Assembly: GCA_016713125.1 (NCBI GenBank)
Contig: JADJPT010000005.1
Location: 124,001-188,000 of the forward strand
Reading direction: 5' to 3'
Source: Betaproteobacteria bacterium
GTDB lineage: Bacteria > Pseudomonadota > Gammaproteobacteria > Burkholderiales > SG8-39
Length of the DNA: 64,000 nucleotides
The stretch's first letter is position 1, and every line of letters begins with the position of its first letter. Shown here one piece after another: positions 1 through 8,889 of the stretch. The notes under the pieces are model-generated. The model saw only the letters and a program-made list of their open reading frames with translations, made no database searches and was not told the origin of the DNA. A program made the position numbers and the translations under genes.

Positions 1-1
1 G

Positions 2-379
2 GTCTACGCCTGCGTGGTGCGTTTCATGGCGATCGCCCTGCAGACCGTCGAGGCCGGGCTGGCCAAGGTCAAGCGCAGCATGGATGACGCGGCGCGCAGC
101 CTGGGTCTGGGGCCGTGGCGCACGCTGCTGGTGGTGCATGCGCCGTTGCTGGCGCGCAGCCTGTTCACGGCCGGTCTGCTGGTGTTCGTCGACGTGATGA
201 AGGAACTGCCGGCGACGCTGGCCATGCGCCCGTTCAATTTCGACACCCTGGCGGTGCAGACTTTCAACCTGGCCAAGGACGAGCGCCTGACCGAAGCCTC
301 GGTCGCAGCATTGGCCATCGTGGTCGTCGGCCTGATCCCGGTGCTGATGCTGGCCAGAACCGTCAACCGCCGGGATTGA
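2..379 (+). CDS. Iron(III) ABC transporter permease, C-terminal part
   Basis: This is the last ~125 residues of an inner-membrane permease; the start lies outside the window. The sequence shows the cytoplasmic EAA loop (DDAARSLGLGPWRTLL, following EAGLAKVKRSM) that contacts the ATPase, then hydrophobic segments ending in a basic RTVNRRD tail. The wording of the EAA loop and the tail is typical of FbpB/AfuB/SfuB iron permeases. The neighbouring gene, 13 bp away on the other strand, encodes an iron-binding periplasmic protein, which supports iron as substrate. The two genes converge rather than forming the usual fbpABC operon. The family is well supported; the iron substrate is inferred from context. 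Confidence 0.85.
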   Translation, partial: VYACVVRFMAIALQTVEAGLAKVKRSMDDAARSLGLGPWRTLLVVHAPLLARSLFTAGLLVFVDVMKELPATLAMRPFNFDTLAVQTFNLAKDERLTEASVAALAIVVVGLIPVLMLARTVNRRD

Positions 380-391
380 GGCCGTGCCCGC

Positions 392-1429
392 TCAGCGCCA
401 GCCCGCCCTGTCGTAGACCTTCTGCGCCGTGGCCTGGTGCTTGCCCAGCAGGTTCACGTTCAGCGCGTCGGCCTTGAAGCTGCCCAGCGAATCGAGTTCC
501 TTGTTGTTGACCTTGACCGTTGGCACGGCGGTGAACTCGTTGTTGCCGTCGGCGAAGTAGCGCTGCGCGTCATCGCTCGACAGGTATTCGAGGAACTTCA
601 CCGCGGCCTCGCGGTTCGGCGAGTGCTTGAGCACGCCCGCCCCGGAGATGTTCACGTGCGTGCCGCGTCCCCCCTGGTCGGGCCACACGACGGCGAGCTT
701 GTCGACCACTGTGCGGTCTTCGCCTTTGGTCGATTTCAGCATGCGTACGTAGTAATAGGTGTTGGTGAGGCCCAGCGCGCATTCGCCGGCCGCGACGGCC
801 TTGATCTGGTCGGTGTCCCCGCCCTTGGGCGCACGCGCGAAGTTGGCGACCACGCCTTTGGCCCAGGCCTCGGCCCTGGCTTCGCCCAGGTGCTCGATCA
901 GTGCACCCATCAGCGACAGGTTGTACATGTTGGTCGAGGAGCGGATGCAGACCTTGCCTTTCCATTTCGGGTCGGCCAGATCCTCGTAGCTCTTCACCTC
1001 CCCGGGCTTGACGCGTGATTTGTCGTAAACGATCACGCGGGCGCGTTGCGAGAAGCCGAACCACAGGCCGTCCGGATGGCGCAGGTGCTTCGGGATGCGC
1101 GCGTCCAGCGTGGCCGATTTAACAGGCTGCAGCAGGCCCTGCTGCTCGGCGCGCCAAAGGCGGCCGGCGTCCACGGTGATCAGCACGTCCGCCGGGCTGG
1201 CCGCACCTTCGTTGCGCAGGCGTTCGATCAGTGCGTCCTCGGGGGCTTCGATGCGGTTGATGCGTATGCCGGTCTGTCTGGTGAAGCCGGCGTAAAGCGC
1301 CTCGTCGGTGCTGTAGTGGCGGGACGAATACAGGTTCAGCACCTTTTCCTGCGCCTGGCTGCCGAAAGAGGCGAGGGCGCCGATGGCGATCAGCGAAAAG
1401 ACGATGAGCTTGCGGGGCGGGACGGACAT
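392..1429 (-). CDS. Periplasmic Fe(III)-binding protein of an ABC transporter (FbpA/FutA type)
   Basis: 345 residues, the usual length for class III ferric-binding proteins. Residues 1-26 form a signal peptide ending SQAQ, and the mature protein begins with EKVLNLYSSRHYSTDE, the typical N-terminal strand. The NTYYYVRM segment supplies the adjacent tyrosines that coordinate Fe(III) in this family. It delivers iron to an inner-membrane permease, and a permease end is present convergently next door. About 35 bp upstream of the ATG is a Fur-box-like sequence, so iron repression is likely. I infer an Fe(III) substrate; a related metal or phosphonate-type ligand is less likely given the tyrosines. 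Confidence 0.9.
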   Translation of the reverse strand: MSVPPRKLIVFSLIAIGALASFGSQAQEKVLNLYSSRHYSTDEALYAGFTRQTGIRINRIEAPEDALIERLRNEGAASPADVLITVDAGRLWRAEQQGLLQPVKSATLDARIPKHLRHPDGLWFGFSQRARVIVYDKSRVKPGEVKSYEDLADPKWKGKVCIRSSTNMYNLSLMGALIEHLGEARAEAWAKGVVANFARAPKGGDTDQIKAVAAGECALGLTNTYYYVRMLKSTKGEDRTVVDKLAVVWPDQGGRGTHVNISGAGVLKHSPNREAAVKFLEYLSSDDAQRYFADGNNEFTAVPTVKVNNKELDSLGSFKADALNVNLLGKHQATAQKVYDRAGWR

Positions 1430-1461
1430 GCGGCAACTCCGGGGTTGAATGGGTTTACGTA

Positions 1462-1482
1462 ACGATATTCATTCTCATTACG
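1462..1482 (-). promoter_or_regulatory. Fur-box-like operator upstream of the iron-binding protein gene
   Basis: Read on the minus strand the site is TAATGAGAATGAATATCGT-like, close to the GATAATGATAATCATTATC Fur consensus and to betaproteobacterial boxes of the form AATGAGAAT. It sits about 35 bp before the start codon, where it would overlap a promoter. The match is by eye. Confidence 0.6.
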
Positions 1483-1518
1483 ATTGTCAAGTAATTGAGA
1501 CAAATTCTCAACCACCGA

Positions 1519-2085
1519 TCAAAGCTGGGCGGCGATCCTGCGCGCGCCGTTCCAGCGACGGGACCAGTAGGCATTGCCCAGGTTCTCGACGCGGACCGCC
1601 GCACCGGTACGCGGGGCGTGGATGAAGCGCCCATCGCCGATGTAGATGCCGACATGCGAGTAGGGACGATTCAGGGTGTTGTAGAAGACCAGGTCGCCAG
1701 GTTGCAGTTCGTCCTTCTCGACGGCCTGACCAACCTCGCTCTGGCCGCGCGTGTTGCGCGGCAACTTGACGCCCCAGGCTTCGCGGTACACATGCGCGAC
1801 CAGGCCGCTGCAATCGAAGCCCGTGGCCGGTGAACTGCCGCCGTATTTGTAGTCCACACCGAGCGAAGCCAATGCCTGGAACAGCATCTCTGCCGCCTCG
1901 GGGGCCGCACGTCGTGACGCTGCGCCATCGCTTTGCGGGGCAGCGCTGGCGGCCTGCGCTGCGGGCGCCGGCCGTGCAGGGCGGGACTGCGGCTCGTCCA
2001 CCGGGGCGCGGCTGCCGCCCTGAAAACCGCCACAGCCGGCCAGCAGGAGGGCAAAAAATAGACAATACAGTGTGTTAGAACGCAT
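1519..2085 (-). CDS. NlpC/P60 family cell-wall hydrolase lipoprotein
   Basis: 188 residues. A lipoprotein signal with lipobox LAGC (Cys18) predicts an outer-membrane anchor. A ~45-residue Ala/Pro/Arg-rich linker follows, then an NlpC/P60 domain from about residue 65. The catalytic Cys92 lies in GFDCSG, His144 in YSHVGIY and a third polar residue, His156, in RFIHAPR. These proteins cut the gamma-D-Glu-diaminopimelate bond in peptidoglycan (Spr/MepS-like). The gene is divergent from the secretin-like gene, with about 130 bp between the start codons. Substrate specificity is inferred from the family. Confidence 0.9.
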   Translation of the reverse strand: MRSNTLYCLFFALLLAGCGGFQGGSRAPVDEPQSRPARPAPAAQAASAAPQSDGAASRRAAPEAAEMLFQALASLGVDYKYGGSSPATGFDCSGLVAHVYREAWGVKLPRNTRGQSEVGQAVEKDELQPGDLVFYNTLNRPYSHVGIYIGDGRFIHAPRTGAAVRVENLGNAYWSRRWNGARRIAAQL

Positions 2086-2218
2086 AATTCAAGTAATCTA
2101 GTCGACTCGGGCTCGGCTGTAAAGTGTTCACTGACTACGCGGCTCCCTTCGTGCGTTGCCAGTAAGATGCTGCACCCGGAATCCCCCGCATGAATCCTCG
2201 GTATTGTTCCCGTCGCCC

Positions 2219-3063
2219 GTGAACCGCCCTCAAGCCCGTCTTTCGCACGCCGTACTCGCGCTCGCCTGCGCCCTGCCCGCGGCCCTGTTCGCGCAGGGCA
2301 CGATGGAAATCGTTCCGCTCAAGCACCGCAGCGTCGAGCAGGTGATTCCAGTCCTGCGCCCCCTGGTCGAGCCCGGCGGAGTGGTCTCCGGCCAGGGTTA
2401 CCAGTTGATCCTGCGCGCCAGCCCGCGCAACCTCGCCGACCTCAAGAACGCGCTGGCTGCCATCGACACGCCGCAACGCCGTCTGGTGATCTCGGTGCGC
2501 TTCGACGATCAGGCGGAGTCCGCACGCAGCGGCGTGGAAGCGCGTGGCACCCTGCGCTCGGGAGACCTCAGCGTTTCCAGCCAACGTTTCCCTGCGGAAC
2601 GCTCGCAGGCCGAGGTGCGCATCGATTCCAGCCGCCAGGCCTCGATGAGCGGATCGACCAGCGCGTACAGGTACTCGAGGGCGGGCGCGCCTTCATCTCC
2701 ACGGGTCAGTCGCGTCCCCTCACGCAACGGCAGATCATCCGCACGCCCTCGGGCGGAACGTTGATCCAGGACAGCACCGTGATGCAGGACATGCAGACCG
2801 GCTTCGAAGTCGTGCCGCGGGTGTCCGGCAACACCGTGTTCCTCGACATGGCTCCGCAACGCGAGGTGCCCGGGGCGCTGGGACCCGGCAGCGTGCAGTC
2901 GCAGCGCGTGGCCAGCAGCATCAGTGCGCGGCTGGGCGAATGGGTCGAACTCGGCGGCGCCGGTGAATCGATGACCCGGCGCGACAGCGGCGTGCTGTCC
3001 TCGCGCGATGCGTCGGCAATCAACGAGCGGCGGGTGTGGGTCAAGGTCGAGGAGTTGCGCTGA
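2219..3063 (+). CDS. Secretin-like / type II secretion-related exported protein, interrupted by a frameshift
   Basis: The first part reads through a signal peptide (RLSHAVLALACALPAALFAQ) into MEIVPLKHRSVEQVIPVLRP, a secretin N-domain-like fold, and the repeat-like segment LADLKNALAAIDTPQRRLVI. Near 2640 the frame must shift back by one base to continue as LDERIDQRVQVLEGGRAFIS and then through MIQDSTVMQD to VWVKVEELR at 3063. That continuation includes the secretin-type segment GEWVELGG. The GTG at 2219 is chosen because it directly precedes the signal peptide; an ATG at 2156 is an alternative. It lacks a full secretin pore domain, so it is probably a small periplasmic or outer-membrane accessory protein. 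Its function is not known. Confidence 0.6.
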
Positions 3064-3103
3064 TGAGGATGCCGCAGTCCGCGAGCATCGGGGGGCACCA
3101 GTC

Positions 3104-5086
3104 CTGAGTGAATCCTCGCAAGGCGCGCTGGCGCGCATCTTCGGCGCGCAGGGCTCGCTCGCCAAGGCGATTCCCGGCTACACGCAGCGTGCGCAGCAGC
3201 TCGATCTGGCGAGCCGCATTCTGGCCGCGATCGAAGCCACGGGCATGCTGGTCGCCGAGGCCGGCACAGGTACCGGCAAGACCTTTGCCTACCTGGTGCC
3301 CGCACTGCTGGCCGGCGGCAAGGTGCTGGTGTCCACCGGCACCAAGACCCTGCAGGACCAGTTGTTCGATCGCGACCTGCCGGCAGTGCGTGAAGCCATC
3401 TTCTCCGGGGCCAGCACGGCGCTTCTCAAGGGGCGCGCGAACTACGTGTGCATATACCGGCTGGAGCGCGCCGCAGCGGAATCGACGCTCTCCTCACGCG
3501 ACGAGGCCTCGCACCTAGCGCGCATCGTCCAGTTCGCCAGGCTCACGCGCAGCGGCGACCGCGCCGAACTTGCCGAGGTGCCCGAGGATTCACCGGCCTG
3601 GATCCACGCCACCTCGACGCGCGACAACTGCCTTGGTCAGGAATGTCCCAACTACAAGGACTGCTTCGTGATCAACGCGCGCAAGAACGCGATGAGCGCC
3701 GATGTGGTGGTGATCAACCACCATCTGTTCTTCGCCGACGTGATGCTGCGCGACGAAGGCCTGGCCGAGCTGCTGCCGGCCTGCAACACGGTGATCTTCG
3801 ACGAGGCGCACCAGCTGCCCGACACCGCGCGCCTGTTCTTCGGCGATTCGGTGTCGACCAACCAGCTGGTCGAGCTGGCGCGCGACACGCGCATGGAACT
3901 GCGCGCGGCCGGCGGGGCGTTGCCCGAGCTCGATCGCGCGGCAGGCAAACTCGACAAGTCGGCACGCGACCTGCGCCTGGTGTTCCGCGAGGAGGGGGCG
4001 CGCTACTCGCACGCGCAGGCCGAACGCGAGTCGGAGTTCGCGCCTTGCGTGCAGGTGCTGGCGCAGGCGCTGGACACGTTCCGCGGCCTGCTCGTCTCGC
4101 AGGCCGAGCGCTCCGAGGGACTGGCCGCCTGTCTGCGCCGATGCGAAGAGGCGCGCGTCAAGCTGGCGATCTGGCAGGAAGCCGACCAGACCGAGACAGT
4201 GCGTTGGGTCGAGGTGTATTCCAGTGCGCTGCAACTGCACACCACGCCGCTGGCCACCGGGGAACTGTTCCGCCGGCAGATGGACGATCATCCGCGCGCC
4301 TGGATCTTCACTTCGGCCACCCTGGCCGTGGGCGAGGACTTCAAGCACTTCAAGCGCGAGCTTGGCCTCGACGAGGCCGATGCGGTGCGTTGGGAAAGCC
4401 CCTTCGATTTCGCCCACCAGGCGCTGTTCTACGTGCCGCGCGGCCTGCCTGAACCCAACGATCCGGCCTTCACGCAGGCCGTGGTCGAGGCCGCCTGGCC
4501 GGTGCTGCGCGCCAGCCGCGGCCGCGCCTTCCTGCTGTTCACCACCCTGCGCGCGCTGCGCCGCGCGCGCGATATCCTCGCCGACAAGCTCGAGCGCGAG
4601 GGCCTGGCCTGGCCGCTGCTGGTGCAGGGCACCGGCTCGCGGAGCGATCTGCTGGCGCGCTTCCGTCGCCTCGACAATCCCATCCTGCTCGGCAGCCAGT
4701 CGTTCTGGGAGGGCGTGGACGTGCGTGGCGAGGCGCTTTCGCTGGTGGTGATCGACAAGTTGCCGTTCGCGCCGCCCGACGATCCGGTGCTGGCCGCGCG
4801 CATCGAGGCGCTGCGCGCCAAGGGCGGCAACCCGTTCATGGAACTGCAGTTGCCGCAGGCCATCCTGCAACTCAAGCAGGGAGCCGGCCGGCTGATCCGC
4901 GACGAGACCGATCGTGGCGTGCTGATGATCTGCGACACGCGCCTGTATTCGAAGCCTTACGGTCGCAACATACGCGCCAGCCTGCCGCCGATGCGCGCCA
5001 CCCGGGAACTGGCCGACGTCGAGGCTTTTTTCGTCTCGGATAGAATCGAAAACGGCAGCGGACCGGCAACGAAAAATAGCGCATGA
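3104..5086 (+). CDS. ATP-dependent DNA helicase, DinG/YoaA (XPD-like) family
   Basis: About 660 residues. The Walker A motif is AEAGTGTGKTF, the DEAH box is VIFDEAHQLPDTA, and four cysteines (CIYRL, CLGQECPNYKDC) form the XPD-type [4Fe-4S] domain. Motif VI is QGAGRLIRDETDRG. The family unwinds DNA 5'-3' and acts in replication and repair, removing blocks or R-loops. No ATG lies in this frame near the conserved start: the frame reads VLSESSQGALARIF from a CTG at 3104. The likely true start is the ATG at 3063, overlapping the previous stop, followed by a one-base loss in the six-G run at 3090-3095. YoaA rather than DinG is a guess. Confidence 0.88.
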   Translation: MSESSQGALARIFGAQGSLAKAIPGYTQRAQQLDLASRILAAIEATGMLVAEAGTGTGKTFAYLVPALLAGGKVLVSTGTKTLQDQLFDRDLPAVREAIFSGASTALLKGRANYVCIYRLERAAAESTLSSRDEASHLARIVQFARLTRSGDRAELAEVPEDSPAWIHATSTRDNCLGQECPNYKDCFVINARKNAMSADVVVINHHLFFADVMLRDEGLAELLPACNTVIFDEAHQLPDTARLFFGDSVSTNQLVELARDTRMELRAAGGALPELDRAAGKLDKSARDLRLVFREEGARYSHAQAERESEFAPCVQVLAQALDTFRGLLVSQAERSEGLAACLRRCEEARVKLAIWQEADQTETVRWVEVYSSALQLHTTPLATGELFRRQMDDHPRAWIFTSATLAVGEDFKHFKRELGLDEADAVRWESPFDFAHQALFYVPRGLPEPNDPAFTQAVVEAAWPVLRASRGRAFLLFTTLRALRRARDILADKLEREGLAWPLLVQGTGSRSDLLARFRRLDNPILLGSQSFWEGVDVRGEALSLVVIDKLPFAPPDDPVLAARIEALRAKGGNPFMELQLPQAILQLKQGAGRLIRDETDRGVLMICDTRLYSKPYGRNIRASLPPMRATRELADVEAFFVSDRIENGSGPATKNSA

Positions 5087-5102
5087 GCGCAGAGGAGGCG
5101 CA

Positions 5103-6087
5103 ATGAAAGTCGTGATCACGGGTGGCGGTGGCATGTTGGGGTGGAAGCTCGCCAGGGCGCTGCTGGCGCGCGGTGAACTCACCGGCGTCGACGGCAAGCC
5201 GGCGAAGATCTCCAGGCTGGTGCTGTTCGACACGGCATTTCCGCCCAAGCTGCCCGCCGACCCGCGCCTGGAGGCGGTGAGCGGCGACATCGCCGCGCCC
5301 GGCGCGCTGGCGGGTATCGTCACGCCGGAAACGCAATCGATCTTCCACCTGGCCTCGGTGGTCTCGGCCGGTGCGGAAGCCGACTTCGATCTGGGCTGGC
5401 GCGTCAACCTCGAGGGCACGCGCAGCCTGCTGGAGCTGGCGCGCAAATGCGCGCAGCCGCCGCGCCTGGTGTTCACCAGTTCGGTGGCGGCCTTCGGCGG
5501 CGAACTGCCCGCCGTGCTCGACGACTCGACCACGCCGAACCCGCAGACCTCCTACGGCGCGCAGAAGGTGTGCTGCGAGTACCTGATCACGGATTACACG
5601 CGCAAGGGGATTCATCGACGGCCGCAGCCTGCGCCTGCCCACCATCGTGGTGCGTCCTGGCAAGCCCAACCTGGCGGCTTCGTCCTTCGCCAGCGGCGTG
5701 CTGCGCGAGCCGCTGAACGGCGTGGTCTCGGAATGCCCGGTGGCGCTGGACACCTGCGTGTGGCTGCTCTCGCCCAGGCGTTGCGTGGATAACTTCATCC
5801 ACGCCCACGAGACGCCGTCCGCGGTCTGGGGCACGCGTCGCGTGCTGAACCTGCCGGGCATCACGGTCAGCGTGCAGCAGATGATCGATGCCATGCGCCG
5901 CGTGGCGGGCGATGCGGCCGCCGGCCGCGTGGTCTACAAACCGGATGCACGCATTCAGGCCATCGTGCAGACCTGGCCGGTACGCTTCGAAACCCCGCGC
6001 GCGCGCGCCATGGGCTTCCAGTCCGACACCGACATCGACACCGTGATCCGCGACTACCTGGCCGACGAGGGCATCACCCCGGCCTGA
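5103..6087 (+). CDS. NAD-dependent epimerase/dehydratase, D-erythronate dehydrogenase-like (frameshifted)
   Basis: An extended SDR protein. It opens with the Rossmann motif VVITGGGGMLGWKLA, carries FTSSVAAFGG, and has the catalytic SYGAQKVCCEY (Tyr and Lys), all of which resemble D-erythronate dehydrogenase (DenD). At the GGGG run 5606-5609 one G must be removed so that TRKG continues as FIDGRSLRLPTIVVRPGKP and reaches the stop at 6087. The corrected length of about 327 residues fits the family. The ribosome-binding site GAGGAG lies just upstream. The substrate is inferred from family resemblance; no denK- or dgdA-like partner gene is next to it. Confidence 0.75.
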
Positions 6088-6134
6088 CCCAGGGTGCCGG
6101 GCCGTGCGCGGGAAATGTATCTTTGTCGATACAA

Positions 6135-6184
6135 AAACTCCCCGCAAACCCGCGCCAGATGCGGAGTTTCAGGAGAGAAACTCC
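6135..6184. terminator. Three-part inverted repeat between convergent genes
   Basis: AAACTCC (6135-6141), GGAGTTT (6163-6169) and AAACTCC (6178-6184) can form either of two exclusive hairpins; the first is extended by CGCA/TGCG-like pairing. It lies between the stops of the epimerase and bamD genes, which converge, so a bidirectional terminator is the simplest reading. There is no long T run. Confidence 0.4.
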
Positions 6185-6200
6185 GGAAATGGCCCGGCGA

Positions 6201-7031
6201 TCACCAGTCCGGATCCCACAGACGCCACCACGGCACGTCCTTCTGCGCACGGCCGTGCAGGTACTTGCTCTGCGGGAAGTTGGTGCGCATGACCTTGTCG
6301 GCGCCGTCGCGAAGATCCTGCATGCCCAGCGCGTCGTAGGCCTTGACCATGATGAACACCGCTTCCTCGGTGGCCGGTGCCTGCGGATAGTTCTGCACCG
6401 CGAATTGCGCGCGGTTGGCTGCCGCCACGTAGGCGCCGCGCTTCATGTAGTAGCGCGCCACGTGCACCTCGTTGGAGGCCAGCGTGTTCACCAGGTAGCG
6501 CATGCGCGCCGTGGCGTCCGGCGCGTACTTCGAGTCCGGATAGCGCGTGACCAGCTCCTTGAACGCGAGGAAGGCCTCGCGCGTGGCCTTGGGATCGCGC
6601 TCGCTCATGTCCTGGTTGGAGAAGCGGTCGAACAGCCCGGTGTTCTCGTTGAAGTTCACCAGGCCCTTAAGGTAGTAGGCGTAGTCGATGTTGGCGTGGT
6701 TGGGGTGCAGCTTGATGAAGCGGTCGGCCGCGGCGACCGCCGAGGCGCGCTCGTTGTCCTTGTAGTAGGCGTAGGCGATTTCGAGCTGCGCCTGCTGCGC
6801 GAAGCGGCCGTAGGGGTAGCGCGACTCGAGCTTCTCGAGAAACCGCACCGCCTTCGACCATTCACGGCTGTTCATCGCATCCTTGGCCTCGCCGTACAGC
6901 TTGTTGGCCGACCAGCCCACGGTTTCGTCGGCCTTGTTGTCCATGTTGCCGCAGGCGGCCAGCGAGGCAACGGCCGCGAAGGCGAGCAGGCGGGTTACGC
7001 GCGCGGTGCGAGTGAGTAAACTTGGATGCAT
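6201..7031 (-). CDS. bamD: Outer-membrane assembly lipoprotein BamD
   Basis: 276 residues from the ATG at 7031; an upstream ATG at 7076 would put extra residues in front of the signal peptide and is rejected. The lipobox is LAAC, followed by GNMDNKADE. The body is a run of TPR-like helices with family signatures such as LEKLESRYPYGRFAQQAQLE and RYPDSKYAPDA. BamD is the essential partner of BamA in inserting beta-barrel proteins into the outer membrane. It is divergent from rluD, the common betaproteobacterial arrangement. The identification is firm. Confidence 0.95.
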   Translation of the reverse strand: MHPSLLTRTARVTRLLAFAAVASLAACGNMDNKADETVGWSANKLYGEAKDAMNSREWSKAVRFLEKLESRYPYGRFAQQAQLEIAYAYYKDNERASAVAAADRFIKLHPNHANIDYAYYLKGLVNFNENTGLFDRFSNQDMSERDPKATREAFLAFKELVTRYPDSKYAPDATARMRYLVNTLASNEVHVARYYMKRGAYVAAANRAQFAVQNYPQAPATEEAVFIMVKAYDALGMQDLRDGADKVMRTNFPQSKYLHGRAQKDVPWWRLWDPDW

Positions 7032-7089
7032 GAAAGCAGACCTCGGGAAGAGCACCGTGCGGGACGGCGCGGCCAAAGCGGCGGAACGG

Positions 7090-8055
7090 ATGGCGAATTA
7101 TAGCGCCGCACCCCGCGACGGCTCCGCAGCCTGCCGCGAGGCGAGAGTGCCCGCCGAATGCGCCGGCTTGCGCTTGGACCAGGGCGCTGGCGCGCATGTT
7201 CCCGGAGTTTTCGCGCAGCCGCCTGCAGGCCTGGCTCAAGGATGGCACGCTGCAGGTCGAAGGCGGCGCGACCGAAGCCAAGCGCGCCGTGCTGGGCGGA
7301 GAGCGCGTGCGGCTCGCCGCGGCCGCGCTTGCGGGCGAAACCGAAGCCGTGGCGCAGGCCCTGCCGCTCAGCCTGGTGCACGAGGACGGCGACATCCTGG
7401 TGATCGACAAGCCCGCCGGGCTGGTCGTTCACCCGGGCGCGGGCAACCCGGACCGCACGCTGATGAACGCGCTGCTCGCGCACGCGCCCGAGCTGGCCGG
7501 CGTGCCGCGCGCCGGCATCGTGCACCGGCTGGACAAGGACACCAGCGGCCTGCTGGTGGTGGCGCGCACCTCGAGGCGCAGACCAGCCTGGTGCGCCAGC
7601 TGCAGGCGCGCAGCATGGGCCGCACCTACCAGGCGCTGGTATGGGGTGCGCCGCGCGTCGCGCGCGGCGTGGTCGATGCGCCGATCGGACGCGACCCGAG
7701 GAGCCGCACGCGCATGGCGGTGGTCGATCGCGGCAAGCCGGCGCGCACGCACTGGGAGGTCGTCGAGCGCCTGCCCGGCGCCACGCTGCTGTCATGCAAG
7801 CTGGAGAGCGGGCGCACCCACCAGATCCGCGTACACCTGCAGTCCATCGGCCTGCCGCTGGTCGGTGACCCGGTGTACCGGGTCGGTGCGAAATCGCATG
7901 CGCCTGCGGCGCTGCTGGGCGATTTCCGGCGCCAGGCCCTGCACGCCGCGCGCCTGGAACTCGAGCATCCGCGCACCGGCGTCGCGATGCGCTGGGACTC
8001 GCCGCTGCCGGCGGATTTCCGCGCGCTGCTCGCGCGCCTGCGCGCTGCGTCCTGA
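7090..8055 (+). CDS. rluD: 23S rRNA pseudouridine synthase RluD (two frameshifts)
   Basis: The N-terminal S4-like segment reads VPAECAGLRLDQ. One extra G in the GGG at 7182-7184 must be dropped to continue as ALARMFPEFSRSRLQAWLKDG. The catalytic motif is GIVHRLDKDTSGLLVVART, with the active Asp in RLDKDTSG. A missing C near 7569-7570 then moves the frame into LEAQTSLVRQLQARSMGRTY, and it runs on through RTHQIRVHLQ to the stop. The corrected length is about 320 residues, as usual. RluD modifies uridines 1911, 1915 and 1917 of helix 69. Start choice between ATG 7090 and GTG 7147 is uncertain. Confidence 0.88.
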   Translation: MANYSAAPRDGSAACREARVPAECAGLRLDQGAGAHVPGVFAQPPAGLAQGWHAAGRRRRDRSQARRAGRRARAARRGRACGRNRSRGAGPAAQPGARGRRHPGDRQARRAGRSPGRGQPGPHADERAARARARAGRRAARRHRAPAGQGHQRPAGGGAHLEAQTSLVRQLQARSMGRTYQALVWGAPRVARGVVDAPIGRDPRSRTRMAVVDRGKPARTHWEVVERLPGATLLSCKLESGRTHQIRVHLQSIGLPLVGDPVYRVGAKSHAPAALLGDFRRQALHAARLELEHPRTGVAMRWDSPLPADFRALLARLRAAS

Positions 8056-8086
8056 GCGCCGGCCCGATCCCTCCCGAACCGAGCCG

Positions 8087-8828
8087 ATGGCCGCCGATCC
8101 CAGTTTGCCCGCCGAATACCTGCTGCAGGAGGCCGTGCTGCCTGACTGGCCGGCGCCGCCCGGCGTGCGCGCCTTCGTCAGCACGCGTGCGTTCGGCGAC
8201 ATGAAATCCGCCGCGGCTCGTGCGCGGCTCGCCTCGTTGCTGCCGCCCGGCGTCGCGCCGGCCTGGTTGCGCCAGGTGCACGGCACGCGCGTGCTGGAGG
8301 CGGCCGGAGTGGCACGGGGCGCCGCAGCAGGAGATCCCGCCGCCGGCCCGCCCGAGGCCGATGCCTCGGTGGCGCACGCGCCGGGCGCGGTTTGCGTGGT
8401 GATGGCCGCCGATTGCATGCCGGTGCTGCTGGCCGCGCGCGACGGCAGCGCGGTCGGCGCCGCGCACGCCGGCTGGCGCGGGCTGTGCGCCGGCGTGATC
8501 GAGCACCGTTGCGGCGCTGCGCACGCCACCCGGCGAACTGCTCGCCTATCTCGGCCCGGCCATCGGCCCGCGGGCCTACGAAATCGGTGCCGAGGTGCGT
8601 GCGGCGTTCCTTGCCGCCGACGCGCAGGCCGAGGCTGCGTTCGCGGCCACCCGCCCCGGCCACTGGACGCTCGACCTGTACGCGGTGGCGCGCCAGCGCC
8701 TGGCGGCCTGCGGGGTGCGCGCGGTGTACGGCGGCGGGTACTGCACGCATGACGAAGCGGCGCGCTTCTGGTCGTACCGGCGCGACGCGGCGAGCGAGCG
8801 CATGGCCGCTTTCATCTGGCGCGTATAA
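8087..8828 (+). CDS. pgeF: Peptidoglycan editing factor PgeF / laccase-domain protein YfiH (frameshifted)
   Basis: The first half contains RQVHGTRV, VVMAADCMPVLL and AAHAGWRGL, which carry the His, Cys and His ligands of the DUF152 metal site. At about 8504 one extra base must be skipped so that GVIE continues as TVAALRTPPGELLAYLGPAI and then through GGGYCTHDEAARFWSYRR to the stop at 8828. The corrected length, about 246 residues, is normal. The family hydrolyses misincorporated amino acids from muropeptide precursors or acts as a purine nucleoside phosphorylase-like enzyme. It follows rluD closely, a widely conserved pairing. Confidence 0.88.
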
Positions 8829-8889
8829 TCCGCTCCCCCTAGCCCTCTACCCGCGCGCCCGCAAGGCGCATGCCCCTGGAAGTTTGCCC

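Noticed and set aside
3590..5533. A 647-codon minus-strand frame
   Set aside because: Antisense to the helicase and epimerase genes, with shadow-frame composition and no motifs.
5600..5612. Programmed frameshift in the epimerase gene
   Set aside because: No stop codon, slippery heptamer or stimulatory element is visible; the site is a simple G run and similar one-base defects occur in many neighbouring genes, so an indel is more likely.
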